Assembly: GCF_002803065.1 (NCBI RefSeq)
Contig: NZ_NNBL01000019.1
Coordinates: 98,317-162,316, forward strand
Source: Streptomyces sp. CB01635
GTDB taxonomy: Bacteria; Actinomycetota; Actinomycetes; Streptomycetales; Streptomycetaceae
Reading direction: 5' to 3'
DNA length: 64,000 nucleotides
Shown here: one piece after another, positions 52,248-60,792 of the stretch
How positions within the stretch are numbered: the stretch's first letter is position 1
Layout of the letters: every line of letters starts with the position of its first letter
The notes under the pieces: model-generated
Seen by the model: the letters and a program-made list of their open reading frames with translations, nothing else
Database searches by the model: none
What the model was told of the DNA's origin: nothing
Made by a program: the position numbers and the translations under genes

Positions 52248-53711
52248 TCACTTCTTGGCGAGCACCGCTTCCATCACGCTCTTGGCGATCGGCGCCGCCA
52301 GACCGCCACCGGAGATGTCGTCACGGTTCGCGCTGCCGTCCTCGACGACCACGGCCACGGCGACCGGCGAGCTGCCGTCCTTGGCCTTCGCGTACGACAG
52401 GAACCACGCGTACGGCTTCTCGCTGTTGTTGAGGCCGTGCTGGGCGGTACCCGTCTTTCCGCCGACGGTATAGCCGGGGATCTGCGCGTTCGTACCGGTG
52501 CCTTCGCTGACGACCGTCTCCATCATCGACTGAAGGATCTGGGCGTTCTTCTCCGACAGCGGCCGGCTCATCTCCTTCGGCGTGTGGTGCTCGATCGTGT
52601 CGAGGTTCGGCGCCTGGAGCTCGCTGACCATGTACGGCTCCATGAGCTTGCCGTCATTGGCGACCGCGGAGGCCACCATGGCCATCTGCAGCGGCGTCGC
52701 CGCGGTGTTGTACTGACCGATCGACGAGAGCGCCGTCTGCGACTTGTTCATGTTCTTGGAGAACACGGACGCGTTCGAACGGACCGGGGTGAACTGCTCC
52801 TTGGTGAAGCCGAACTTCTCCGCGGTCTCCAGCATCTTGTCGTTGCCGAGGTCGGCGCCGACCTTGCCGAAGACGGTGTTGCAGGAGTAGCGCAGCGCCA
52901 CGCGCAGCGTCGCGTCCTTACAAGGGATGTTGCCCTCGTTCTTCAGCGGCGTCGTGGTGCCGGGCATGATCCACGGCAGCGGCGTGTCGGTCTTCTGGTC
53001 GGGGTCGGTGTAGAGCCCGTGCTCCAGCGCGGCCGCCGCCGTCACGATCTTGAAGGTCGAGCCGGGCGGGTACGTCTCGCGCAGCGCGCGGTTCGTGAGC
53101 GGCTTGTCCTTGTTCTTGTCGAGCTTGCCGAACGTGTCGCCGTCCTTCTGCAGGATCCCGGCGAACGACGACGGGTCGTACGAAGGCGTCGACGCCATCG
53201 CGAGGATCGCACCGGTCTTCGGGTCGATCGCGACGGCGGCACCCTTGCCACGGTTCTTCAGACCGTCGTACGCGGCCTTCTGCGCGGCGGCGTTGAGGGT
53301 GGTGACGACGTTGCCACCCTCCTTCTTCTTGCCGGTGATCATGTCGAGGGTGCGGCGGAAGAACAGCCGGTCGTCGTTGCCGGTGAGGATGCCGTCCTCG
53401 ATGGACTCGATCTGGCTCGCGCCGACCAACTGCGAGGCGTACCCGGTGACGGGCGACCACATGGGCCCGTCCTTCCAGGTCCGCTTGTACTTGAGGTCGG
53501 TGCCGTCCGTCGCCACGGAACCCGTGATCGACTTGCCGTCGACGATGATGTCGCCGCGCGGCTGTGCGTACCGCTCGATGGCGACGCGCGGGTTCTGCTT
53601 GTCGGACTGCAGCTTGTCGGCCTGGGCGTACTGGAGCCAGTTGTCGCGGATCAGCAGGGCGAGGACGAGGAGCCCGCAGAAGATCGCGATCCGGCGCAGG
53701 GGCTTGTTCAC
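52248..53711 (-). CDS. pbpA: Penicillin-binding protein PbpA (class B, transpeptidase)
   Basis: This 487-residue D,D-transpeptidase crosslinks peptidoglycan. It has an N-terminal membrane anchor (about 7–25, IAIFCGLLVLALLIRD), a pedestal domain, and the transpeptidase domain with the three canonical motifs: S-x-x-K in PPGSTFKIV, S-x-N in YSCNTVFG, and K-T-G in VGGKTGTAQH. GTG 53711 (V-N-K-P-L-R-R) overlaps the rodA stop by four bases, so the SEDS glycosyltransferase and its class B partner are made together, as expected for a cognate pair. It is upstream of pknB. Confidence 0.95.
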   Translation of the reverse strand: MNKPLRRIAIFCGLLVLALLIRDNWLQYAQADKLQSDKQNPRVAIERYAQPRGDIIVDGKSITGSVATDGTDLKYKRTWKDGPMWSPVTGYASQLVGASQIESIEDGILTGNDDRLFFRRTLDMITGKKKEGGNVVTTLNAAAQKAAYDGLKNRGKGAAVAIDPKTGAILAMASTPSYDPSSFAGILQKDGDTFGKLDKNKDKPLTNRALRETYPPGSTFKIVTAAAALEHGLYTDPDQKTDTPLPWIMPGTTTPLKNEGNIPCKDATLRVALRYSCNTVFGKVGADLGNDKMLETAEKFGFTKEQFTPVRSNASVFSKNMNKSQTALSSIGQYNTAATPLQMAMVASAVANDGKLMEPYMVSELQAPNLDTIEHHTPKEMSRPLSEKNAQILQSMMETVVSEGTGTNAQIPGYTVGGKTGTAQHGLNNSEKPYAWFLSYAKAKDGSSPVAVAVVVEDGSANRDDISGGGLAAPIAKSVMEAVLAKK

Positions 53712-55147
53712 GGTCGGACCACCTGGGTCATCTCGGCGTCGGGGCTGGGGGCGGGGGCCGGCGCCGGGCGGCGCGCGGTATCGCTGATACGGATCAGGAT
53801 GCCGATCAGTGCCCAGTTCGCGATCACGGAGGAACCGCCGTACGCGAGGAACGGCATGGTCATACCGGTCAGCGGGATGAGACCCATGACACCGCCGGCG
53901 ACGACGAACACCTGGATCGCGAACGCGCCGGACAGACCCGCCGCGAGCAGCTTGCCGAACGGGTCGCGGGCCGCGAGAGCCGTACGCAGACCGCGCTCCG
54001 CGATCAGCCCGTACATCAGCAGGATCGCCATGATGCCCGCGAGGCCGAGCTCCTCGCCGAACGTGGCGAGGACGAAGTCGGAGTTCGCGGCGAACTTGAT
54101 CAGGTCGGAGTGGCCCTGGCCGAGGCCCGTGCCGAGCACGCCACCGGAGCCGAACGCCCACAGCGCCTGCATCGCCTGCTCGGAGTGACCGGCGACGCCC
54201 TGCCTGCTGAGCATGTACTCGTGCATCGGGTCGAGCCACGCCTGGACACGGCTCTGCACGTGCGGCTCGAACGAGGCGACACCGACCGCGCCGACCGCCG
54301 ACATCAGCAGACCGAACACGATCCAGCTGGTGCGCTCCGTGGCGACGTACAGCATCACGACGAACATGCCGAAGAACAGCAGCGACGTACCGAGGTCCGT
54401 CTCGAAGACCAGGATGAGGATCGACATCACCCAGACGACGATGATCGGTCCGAGGTCACGGCCACGCGGCAGGTACAGGCCCATGAAGCGGCGGCTGGCC
54501 AGCGCGAGCGCGTCCCGCTTCACCATCAGATAGCCCGCGAAGAACACCGCGATGACGATCTTCGCGAACTCACCGGGCTGGATGGAGAACCCGCCGATGC
54601 TGATCCAGATCTTCGCGCCGAACACGTTCATGCCGAGACCCGGCACGAGCGGCAGCAGCAGCAGGATCAGCGAGCCCACCATGGAGATGTACGTGTAGCG
54701 CTGCAGGATGCGGTGGTCCTTGAGCAGCATGAGCACGCCCACGAACAGGGCGATGCCGATCGCGGAGTACATCAGCTGGTTCGGCGCGTCCGGGCTGAAC
54801 GACCCGTACTGCGACTTGGCCAGCTGCTGCAGGCGCTCCGACTGGTCCAGGCGCCAGATGATGACCAGGCCCATGCCGTTGAGCAGGGTCGCGATCGGCA
54901 GGAGCAGCGGATCGGCGTACGGCGCGAACCGGCGTACGACGATGTGCGCGACGCCCGCGAGCAGGCCGAGGCCGAGGCCGTAGCCCAGGAGCCCGGCGGG
55001 CAGCGAGCCGTCGATCGCCAGCCCCACGTTCGCGTACGCGAAAACGGGGATGACGACGGCGAACGCGAGGAGCGCGAGCTCGGTGTTGCGCCGGCTCGGC
55101 GCACCGATCGCGCCGATGGTCGACGTGTGTGTAGTGCTACTGCTCAT
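53708..55147 (-). CDS. rodA: SEDS-family peptidoglycan glycosyltransferase (RodA/FtsW)
   Basis: This 479-residue membrane enzyme polymerises lipid II. About 12 transmembrane helices are seen, with the SEDS signature regions WISIGGFSIQPGEFAKIVIA, KRDALALASRRF and the conserved LLMYGLIAERG/GGSSVIANWALIGIL C-terminal region. ATG 55147 is chosen over a TTG three codons earlier. The stop overlaps pbpA. By position in the pknB cluster it is the mycobacterial RodA counterpart; in Streptomyces several SEDS proteins exist, so an elongation or sporulation role is inferred only. Confidence 0.94.
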   Translation of the reverse strand: MSSSTTHTSTIGAIGAPSRRNTELALLAFAVVIPVFAYANVGLAIDGSLPAGLLGYGLGLGLLAGVAHIVVRRFAPYADPLLLPIATLLNGMGLVIIWRLDQSERLQQLAKSQYGSFSPDAPNQLMYSAIGIALFVGVLMLLKDHRILQRYTYISMVGSLILLLLPLVPGLGMNVFGAKIWISIGGFSIQPGEFAKIVIAVFFAGYLMVKRDALALASRRFMGLYLPRGRDLGPIIVVWVMSILILVFETDLGTSLLFFGMFVVMLYVATERTSWIVFGLLMSAVGAVGVASFEPHVQSRVQAWLDPMHEYMLSRQGVAGHSEQAMQALWAFGSGGVLGTGLGQGHSDLIKFAANSDFVLATFGEELGLAGIMAILLMYGLIAERGLRTALAARDPFGKLLAAGLSGAFAIQVFVVAGGVMGLIPLTGMTMPFLAYGGSSVIANWALIGILIRISDTARRPAPAPAPSPDAEMTQVVRP

Positions 55148-55173
55148 GGCGTGCAAAGGCCCCCAACGGCTGC

Positions 55174-56736
55174 TTACTGCTTACCGCACAGCGGGACCAG
55201 CTTCTGCTCATCCTCCGAGAGGCTGGGGCCAGGTGTGGGCGTCGGTGCGGTCTTGGACTTGGCCGTTCCGGACGGCGTGGGTGTCGGACTCGGCGCTGTC
55301 TTCGCCGAGGTGCGCGACGTGGTGAAAGACGTCTTGGTGGCGCCCGTGGTGCCACCCGCCTCGCCCTCGCCGGTCTTCGCGTTCTGCTCGTTCTCCGCCT
55401 GACGGCGCTCGGCGTCCTTCCTGCAGGCCGAAGCCTGCAGCGACAGCTCGCCGATCTTGTCCTTGGCGTCACCGAAGCTGCCCTCGGTGATCGTCGCCTC
55501 GACCTGCTTGCGCTGGTAGGGCGGCAGGTACTTGAGTTCGATCTCGGGGTGGTCCTTCTCGACCTCCGACAGACTCACCCACGCCAGGTCCTGGCTGATG
55601 CCGCGGTACAGCGCGACATGCGACTCGTTCGAACCGACGTAGTACTGCGTCTGCGTCCAGCGGTAGCCGCCGTACAGGCCACCGCCCACGACGGCCAGCG
55701 CCAGGGCGATGAAGAAGGATCTCTTGAGCCACTTACGGCCGCGCCGCGGCTTGACGAAGTCGTCGTCCCCGTACGAGCCGAAACTTCCCTCGGGGGCGTA
55801 ACCGGCCGCGTCGCCGCTGCCGGGCGGGCCGAACTCGCCACCGCCGCCGCCCTGCCCGGGCACCGGCCTGCCCGACCCGCGGCCGAGCTCCGACGCACGG
55901 CCCGCGGGGGTCTGCATCGCCCCGCCGTCGTGCAGCTGGTGCTGCTGGTTCTCGGCGACCGCGCCCACGATGACCGGCGCGTCGGACAGCTGACCGGCGA
56001 GCGTGTCACCGCTGTCGATGTCCAGGACGTCCGCCACGATCACCGTGATGTTGTCCGGGCCACCGCCGCGCAGCGCCAGCTGGATCAGGTCCTGCACGGT
56101 CTCCTGCGGGCCCTGGTAGCTGGCGAGGGTCTCCTCCATCGTCTGGTGGGAGACGACGCCGGACAGGCCGTCGGAGCAGATCAAGTACCGGTCGCCGGCC
56201 CGCACCTCGCGGATGGAGAGGTCGGGCTCGACGTGATCGCCACTGCCCAGCGCGCGCATGAGGAGGGACCTCTGCGGGTGAGTGGTGGCTTCCTCTTCCG
56301 TGATGCGGCCCTCGTCGACGAGGCGCTGCACCCAGGTGTGGTCCTGCGTGATCTGCGTCAGCACACCGTCGCGCAGCAGATACGCGCGCGAGTCGCCGAC
56401 GTGCACGAGACCGAGGCGCTGACCCGTCCACAGCAGTGCGGTCAGGGTCGTCCCCATGCCTTCCAGCTGGGGGTCCTCCTCGACCATCATCCGCAGCTGG
56501 TCGTTGGCCCGCTGCACGGCCGTGCCGAGCGACGTGAGGATGTCGGAGCCGGGAACGTCGTCGTCGAGCGCGACGATCGTCGAGATCACCTCCGACGAGG
56601 CGACCTCACCGGCGGCCTGACCGCCCATGCCGTCGGCGATCGCGAGAAGGCGCGGACCGGCGTAGCCCGAGTCCTCGTTCCCCTCGCGGATCATGCCTTT
56701 GTGCGATCCGGCGGCGAAGCGCAGTGACAGACTCAT
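55174..56736 (-). CDS. pstP: PP2C-type protein phosphatase (PstP-like)
   Basis: This 520-residue metal-dependent phosphatase removes phosphates from kinase substrates such as those of PknB. The PP2C domain (about 4–238) has RFAAGSHKGMIREGNEDSGY, the metal-binding DGMGG, GTTLTALLW, HVGDSRAYLLRDG and GPDNITVIVAD. A linker and one transmembrane helix (about 331–353, SFFIALALAVVGGGLYGGY) follow, then an exported domain with a Cys-containing segment and Pro/Thr-rich tail. ATG 56736 is chosen because GAGG lies upstream; earlier in-frame starts at 56766 and 56781 exist. It lies in the fhaA–fhaB–pstP–rodA–pbpA–pknB order of Actinobacteria. Confidence 0.93.
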   Translation of the reverse strand: MSLSLRFAAGSHKGMIREGNEDSGYAGPRLLAIADGMGGQAAGEVASSEVISTIVALDDDVPGSDILTSLGTAVQRANDQLRMMVEEDPQLEGMGTTLTALLWTGQRLGLVHVGDSRAYLLRDGVLTQITQDHTWVQRLVDEGRITEEEATTHPQRSLLMRALGSGDHVEPDLSIREVRAGDRYLICSDGLSGVVSHQTMEETLASYQGPQETVQDLIQLALRGGGPDNITVIVADVLDIDSGDTLAGQLSDAPVIVGAVAENQQHQLHDGGAMQTPAGRASELGRGSGRPVPGQGGGGGEFGPPGSGDAAGYAPEGSFGSYGDDDFVKPRRGRKWLKRSFFIALALAVVGGGLYGGYRWTQTQYYVGSNESHVALYRGISQDLAWVSLSEVEKDHPEIELKYLPPYQRKQVEATITEGSFGDAKDKIGELSLQASACRKDAERRQAENEQNAKTGEGEAGGTTGATKTSFTTSRTSAKTAPSPTPTPSGTAKSKTAPTPTPGPSLSEDEQKLVPLCGKQ

Positions 56737-56853
56737 GCGCACCTCGCCCGTCGGCTCCGGGTACATCCGCACGGTGCCCACCCTCCGGTCGGGAGCGCGC
56801 TCAGGTCTTGGGTGACCGCGTCGGCTCGCTCGCTCCGCTCGCTCATTGTCGTA

Positions 56854-57384
56854 CTACTTCCGCAGCTCGATGACGGTCTTGCCGATGCGGATCGGCGCGC
56901 CGAGCGGAATCGGTTGCGGGGTGGTCAGCCGGGCCCGGTCGAGATAGGTGCCGTTGGTGGACCCGAGGTCCTCCACGATCCACTGTCCGTCCCGGTCCGG
57001 GTAGATCCTGGCATGCTTGCTCGACGCGTAGTCGTCGTCGAGAACGATCGTCGAATCGTGCGCACGGCCCAGCGTGATGGTCTGGCCCTGCAGCGCCACC
57101 GTGGTGCCCGTGAGGGTGCCCTCGGAGACGACGAGTTTCGTGGGGGCGCCGCGGCGCTGCCGCCCGCCGCCTCCACCGCTGTTCTGCTGCTGGGCGCGCT
57201 GCTGCGGCGGCGCGGCCTGGCGGGCCGCAGCCTGCTGCTGGCGCCCGCTGTCACGACGCGACCCGCGCTGGGTGACGCGCGTGCCGAACAGGTCGCTGCG
57301 GATGACCTGGACGGCCACGATCACGAACAGCCACAGAACGGCCAGGAAACCCAACCGCATGACCGTCAGGGTCAGCTCTGACAT
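56854..57384 (-). CDS. fhaB: FHA-domain protein FhaB
   Basis: This 176-residue protein starts with one transmembrane helix (about 8–28, LTVMRLGFLAVLWLFVIVAV), then a basic, Gln/Arg-rich linker, and a C-terminal forkhead-associated domain (about 90–170) that binds phosphothreonine. FHA motifs are ITLGRAHDSTIVLDDDYASS, KHARIY and DLGSTNGTYLD. In mycobacteria FhaB (FipA) interacts with FtsZ and division proteins when phosphorylated by the PknA/PknB system. It lies between fhaA (11 nt before) and pstP (117 nt after) on the same strand. Confidence 0.94.
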   Translation of the reverse strand: MSELTLTVMRLGFLAVLWLFVIVAVQVIRSDLFGTRVTQRGSRRDSGRQQQAAARQAAPPQQRAQQQNSGGGGGRQRRGAPTKLVVSEGTLTGTTVALQGQTITLGRAHDSTIVLDDDYASSKHARIYPDRDGQWIVEDLGSTNGTYLDRARLTTPQPIPLGAPIRIGKTVIELRK

Positions 57385-57394
57385 TGCCCCCGCT

Positions 57395-58291
57395 TCACCC
57401 TTCGGCTTGCCGGTAAATGATGGTGGTACTGCCCACGACGATCCGCGAGCCGTCGCGGAGCGTAGCGCGGGTGGTGTGCTGCCCGTCCACCACGATGCCG
57501 TTGGTGGACCCGAGATCCTGGATCGTCGAGGGCGTTCCGGTCCGAATCTCACAGTGCCGGCGAGAGACGCCGGGGTCGTCGATCCGCACATCGGCTTCGG
57601 TGCTGCGGCCGAGGACCAGCGTGGGGCGCGAGATCTGATGGCGTGTGCCATTGATCTCGATCCAGTGACGCACCTGTGCGCCGGGCAGCGGTCCTGCCTG
57701 GTTACGCGGCCGGGCTCCCGCCGGGGCCTGCGTAGGGCGGCCCGGAGGCGGCCCCGCGGGCATCGGCGGCGCGCTGGCCGGCGGCTGGCCGTACCCCCCG
57801 GCAGCGTTCGCCGCCGGCGGATAGCCGTAGCCTCCGCCCGCCGCCGGGGGCGCCGAAGCGGGACCCCGGCCGGGCTGCGGCGGCTGCTGGGAGGGCTGGG
57901 ACTGCTGCTGGTTGGTGCTCGACGCGAGCGTGCGGCTGCGTACCCGGTACAGACCCGTGTCCAGGTCGTCCGCCTTCTCCAGGTGGACCTTGATCGGTCC
58001 CATGAAGGTGTAACGCTGCTGCTTCGCGTAGTCGCGCACCATGCCGGACAGCTCGTCGCCGAGCTGCCCCGAGTAGGGACTGAGGCGCTCGAAGTCCGGC
58101 GTGCTCAGCTCCACGATGAAGTCGTTGGGGACGACGGTCCGCTCGCGGTTCCAGATCGTCGCGTTGTTGTCGCACTCGCGCTGGAGGGCGCCGGCGATCT
58201 CGACGGGCTGGACCTCGGACTTGAACACCTTGGCGAAGGTGCCGTTGACCAGACCCTCGAGACGCTGCTCGAACTTCTTCAGGACTCCCAT
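57395..58291 (-). CDS. fhaA: FHA-domain protein FhaA with DUF3662 N-terminus
   Basis: This 298-residue protein has an N-terminal DUF3662 domain (about 1–120, MGVLKKFEQRLEGLVNGTFA; KVFKSEVQPVEIAGALQRE), a Pro/Gly/Gln-rich linker, and a C-terminal FHA domain (about 205–295: RPTLVLGRSTEADVRIDDPG, SRRHCEI and DLGSTNGI). The FHA domain binds phosphothreonine. In mycobacteria FhaA binds the phosphorylated pseudokinase domain of MviN and restrains peptidoglycan synthesis; the pseudokinase here (10653–12371) is the likely partner in trans. ATG 58291 follows an AGGAGG. It is the first gene of the cluster. Confidence 0.94.
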   Translation of the reverse strand: MGVLKKFEQRLEGLVNGTFAKVFKSEVQPVEIAGALQRECDNNATIWNRERTVVPNDFIVELSTPDFERLSPYSGQLGDELSGMVRDYAKQQRYTFMGPIKVHLEKADDLDTGLYRVRSRTLASSTNQQQSQPSQQPPQPGRGPASAPPAAGGGYGYPPAANAAGGYGQPPASAPPMPAGPPPGRPTQAPAGARPRNQAGPLPGAQVRHWIEINGTRHQISRPTLVLGRSTEADVRIDDPGVSRRHCEIRTGTPSTIQDLGSTNGIVVDGQHTTRATLRDGSRIVVGSTTIIYRQAEG

Positions 58292-58779
58292 GGGGCACCT
58301 CCTCCTTCGTTTTCGTCCTGGTACTGCTTACTGATCGTATCCACGCGCCGGGAAATCGGCTGGTTCCCCCTGTCAGCCCGGTCGATGAGTGTCGACCCTC
58401 ACAGCTGGATCGTAGAGGGGGTCCCTGGACAGTGTCCCGCACGCGGCGGTGGAGCCGGGAGGGGACGGGGAAGGTGAGACGGAGGGGGCGCTCGGGTCCG
58501 GGGCTGCGGGAGTGTGGATGTGTGCCTTTCGCTGCGTCGGCGGCGGGGCTTCGGGGAGTGGCCCTGGGGCGGAGTGGATCTCTCCGGGGGCTTCGGACTG
58601 CTGGTGGAGTGCTGTCGGACTGCCGGCCGACTGCATCGGATGCGAGGTCAGCGGGGGTGGCCCTGCCCAGCAGGTGCCCGCGAAAACGGATGTGAATCCA
58701 CCCTCGGCAGCGTGCTAATCTTCTGCATGTCGGAAGGCGCTCGCCCCAAAAGGGCGAGGGACCGGAAGGCACACCCAAT
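58292..58779. other. Intergenic region between fhaA and tRNA-Leu
   Basis: About 490 bp contain the fhaA promoter region and, near the right end, a small hairpin CTCGCCC-CAAAA-GGGCGAG (58740–58758) 22 nt before the tRNA. Reading frames on both strands are short and low complexity. No gene is seen. Confidence 0.5.
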
Positions 58780-58863
58780 GCGCGGGTGGCGGAATAGGCA
58801 GACGCGCTGGATTCAGGTTCCAGTGCCCGAAAGGGCGTGGGGGTTCAACTCCCCCCTCGCGCA
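58780..58863 (+). tRNA. tRNA-Leu (CAG anticodon)
   Basis: An 84-nt class II tRNA has acceptor GCGCGGG / CTCGCGC with discriminator A63, a long variable arm (GTGCCCGAAAGGGCGT), anticodon stem CTGGA / TCCAG with loop TTCAGGT giving CAG (58814–58816), and T-arm GGGGGTTCAACTCCCCC. CCA is not encoded. It reads CTG, the most common Leu codon of such genomes. Everything to its right until about 61000 looks accessory. Confidence 0.97.
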
Positions 58864-58878
58864 CAAGGAAGAACCGAC

Positions 58879-58925
58879 GAAACGGGTCTTCGCCAGTGAC
58901 GAAAGTCCTGGTGGGGGCCCGTTTC
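58879..58925 (+). terminator. tRNA-Leu terminator hairpin
   Basis: An 8-bp stem (GAAACGGG / CCCGTTTC) with a 31-nt loop lies 16 nt past the tRNA. Confidence 0.6.
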
Positions 58926-58990
58926 TCGTTGATCGGGCCGCTGGCTACGGCTCGGTAGCCAGTACCAACTTGCAAGAGTGGCATTGAACA

Positions 58991-59039
58991 CATCAGAGCC
59001 CTCGCCTGTGACCGGTCGGTCGGGGCGAGGGCTCTGATG
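58991..59039. terminator. Strong hairpin after tRNA-Leu
   Basis: A 16-bp perfect stem (CATCAGAGCCCTCGCC / GGCGAGGGCTCTGATG) with a 17-nt loop lies between the tRNA terminator and the transposase remnant. It is probably a bidirectional terminator. Confidence 0.75.
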
Positions 59040-59074
59040 TTGTCCGTCGGGTCCTTCGGATGAGCGCCGGATGC

Positions 59075-59769
59075 CTACGTTGTCGGTGATGGGTGGCCGG
59101 TCGGGGTCCAGGCTCCGAGAGGCTTGGTCGTCCGGCGGTGGTGGGTGCGCCTGCGCGGGCGTTCTCCGCTCAGCGCCAGGATCTCGACCCAGTTTTTGAT
59201 CTTCCGTTGGTTGGCGTGAGCCAGTTGGAAGACGAGCAGCACGGTCTGAGCGGCGATGCCGCGGATCCGTCGCCCCCGGCGGCCTCGATGGCTTCGGCGA
59301 GAGGACTTTTTGCGTAACCGTTGTACCCCTCGACGCTGTTGCGCAGCCGGAAGTAGACCTTCTGCCATTGCTCGCCCCCGTACTCGAGGGCCTGCCAGTG
59401 CTTGGATCCTTCGGCGGGAGCCAGTGTGATGCTGCGCTGGCGGCAGACCTTGAGCGGCCCCGCGGGGCTCGGCTCCGGGTCAATGAGCGGCAGCTGGATG
59501 GCTCTCCTCACGGACCGGCTCTTGATCGGGCACTGGACCTTGCCCGCCTCTGCGGGACACATCACCGGGCACCAGGCGGTGAGCTCTGCGGGCCTCGATG
59601 AGCCGGATCCAGATCTCGCGGTCGATGCGGCCCCATTCTGGGCCTTGGATGCCACCTCACCATCAAGTACGGCAACACCGCAGCGCATGCCGAGCAGGCG
59701 CGGCTGCGCCGATTCGCCTGGGAAGTGTTGTGCCTCGGCCGTGGAGCCGCGCCTGAGCCCGGCGTACAA
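59075..59769 (-). pseudogene. Transposase remnant, frameshifted
   Basis: Two minus-strand frames join into one transposase-like C-terminal part. The upstream part has YFRLRNSVEGYNGYAKSPLA, then EAIEAAG in one frame. The continuation IRGIAAQTVLLVFQLAHANQ, then RKIKNWVEILALSGERPRRR lies in another, with the shift at about 59280. Sequence before residue SVRRAIQ in the first frame does not look like a full N-terminus, so the 5' end is probably missing too. It resembles transposase-type proteins common in Streptomyces. No inverted terminal repeats were found. It marks old insertion activity beside tRNA-Leu. Confidence 0.65.
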
Positions 59770-60092
59770 GGTTGCTGAGTGGCTTGCGTCAGGGGGCGTA
59801 TCAGATGCCCCGGCGACGCGATTGCGTCGTGAGTCTCATCGCGGACGGAGAGCGGATCTGCACGGTAGCCATTGATGGGCTCACTCAGTAGGGACTGTCG
59901 CTGTCGGTTGAGGCTCTGCCCATGGGAGGAGGGCCAGGCAGTTCGATGGACTGGATCGAAGAATGGAATCAGCTGGTCAGCACACTAGCTCTTGATCACT
60001 CAAGTCGGTGAACCATCCCATCGGCCAGAAACATGATCGCGGCGTCGGAGTTCTTTCGGCGGGAGAGATTCTCCGCCGAAAGGGGATAGTTC
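59770..60092. other. Intergenic region upstream of the Cys-rich secreted protein
   Basis: These 323 bp hold no gene. The right end is the 5' untranslated region of the next gene, with a perfect 10-bp hairpin (60053–60082, arms CTTTCGGCGG / CCGCCGAAAG) whose 3' arm runs into the ribosome-binding site AAAGGGGA (60079–60086). Confidence 0.6.
60053..60086 (+). promoter_or_regulatory. Hairpin covering the ribosome-binding site
   Basis: Arms CTTTCGGCGG (60053–60062) and CCGCCGAAAG (60073–60082) pair perfectly and include the first bases of the Shine–Dalgarno sequence AAAGGGGA. Translation of the downstream gene may be reduced until the hairpin opens. This is inference from pairing only. Confidence 0.45.
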
Positions 60093-60557
60093 ATGGTCGC
60101 GCTTTATCGATCCAGGCTTTTGGTGGCCCTTTCCGCCGCATGCGCCGTCGTGCTGACGAGTTCTTCGGCAGCGCAGGCCGGCGCTGTCGGATCGACTCCT
60201 GTCCGAACCTTCGAGTACAGCGTTGGTGGCATGACGATGAAAGTTCCGACCGGATGCGCGTTCACACACATCATCCGAGGCGGCGGGAAGAAGATCACCT
60301 GTCAGAACGCCGGCGTCGACTGTGCTTTTGTCGCCGCGCTCGGCACCGGCTTCTGCAACTGGCGCATCGACTTCACGTACGCGAACACCAACAACAGGAC
60401 GTACAGGACCTCCCGGGGGCGAACGCACCCCGAGTGCAAGATCGATCCGATGCGGAACAACTCTCCCCAGACGCTGCCTCGTTATGGAAAGGCGTGTGCG
60501 CATCTCTACGTCAACGGGGTGCGCCGAGTGAGCCAGTGTCACCGCATCACGAAGTGA
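60093..60557 (+). CDS. Cys-rich secreted protein of unknown function
   Basis: This 154-residue protein has a signal peptide (MVALYRSRLLVALSAACAVV; cleavage probably at AAQA-GA, near residue 29). The mature domain of about 125 residues has seven cysteines (GCAF, TCQN, DCAF, FCNW, ECKI, ACAH and QCHR), implying disulphides and one odd Cys. There are several Arg/Asn/Thr-rich segments and no recognised family. The ATG is preceded by AAAGGGGA, partly inside a hairpin. A two-TM gene follows seven bases later. The pair lies just right of a transposase remnant, suggesting recent arrival. It could be a secreted effector or inhibitor; that is speculation. Confidence 0.78.
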   Translation: MVALYRSRLLVALSAACAVVLTSSSAAQAGAVGSTPVRTFEYSVGGMTMKVPTGCAFTHIIRGGGKKITCQNAGVDCAFVAALGTGFCNWRIDFTYANTNNRTYRTSRGRTHPECKIDPMRNNSPQTLPRYGKACAHLYVNGVRRVSQCHRITK

Positions 60558-60564
60558 GCCGTTC

Positions 60565-60792
60565 ATGATTGATCGACAGCAGGGGCGGGACCAGAGTTGG
60601 GAGGCGCGGCGGCCCGCTGGGATCGCCGCGTTCGTGGCGGGTCTCGTCGTGACACTCGCCTTCTTCGCCTTCTTCCCTGGGCTTCCGCACGTCATCGATT
60701 GGGGGGCGATCGTTGTTGCCGTTCTGGTAGGAGCACTTACCCGATGGGTCTGCCTGACGTGGGTGGGAAAGAGGAGCAGAGACAGCAGGTGA
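60565..60792 (+). CDS. Small two-helix membrane protein
   Basis: This 75-residue protein has a basic N-terminus (MIDRQQGRDQSWEARRPAG) and two hydrophobic segments: residues about 20–40 (AAFVAGLVVTLAFFAFFPGL) and 44–60 (DWGAIVVAVLVGALTRW). The C-terminus (GKRSRDSR) is basic. It starts seven bases after the Cys-rich gene stop and is probably co-transcribed with it; no strong ribosome-binding site is seen, so translation may depend on coupling. No family is recognised. An immunity or anchoring role for the upstream secreted protein is possible but unproven. Confidence 0.68.
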   Translation: MIDRQQGRDQSWEARRPAGIAAFVAGLVVTLAFFAFFPGLPHVIDWGAIVVAVLVGALTRWVCLTWVGKRSRDSR

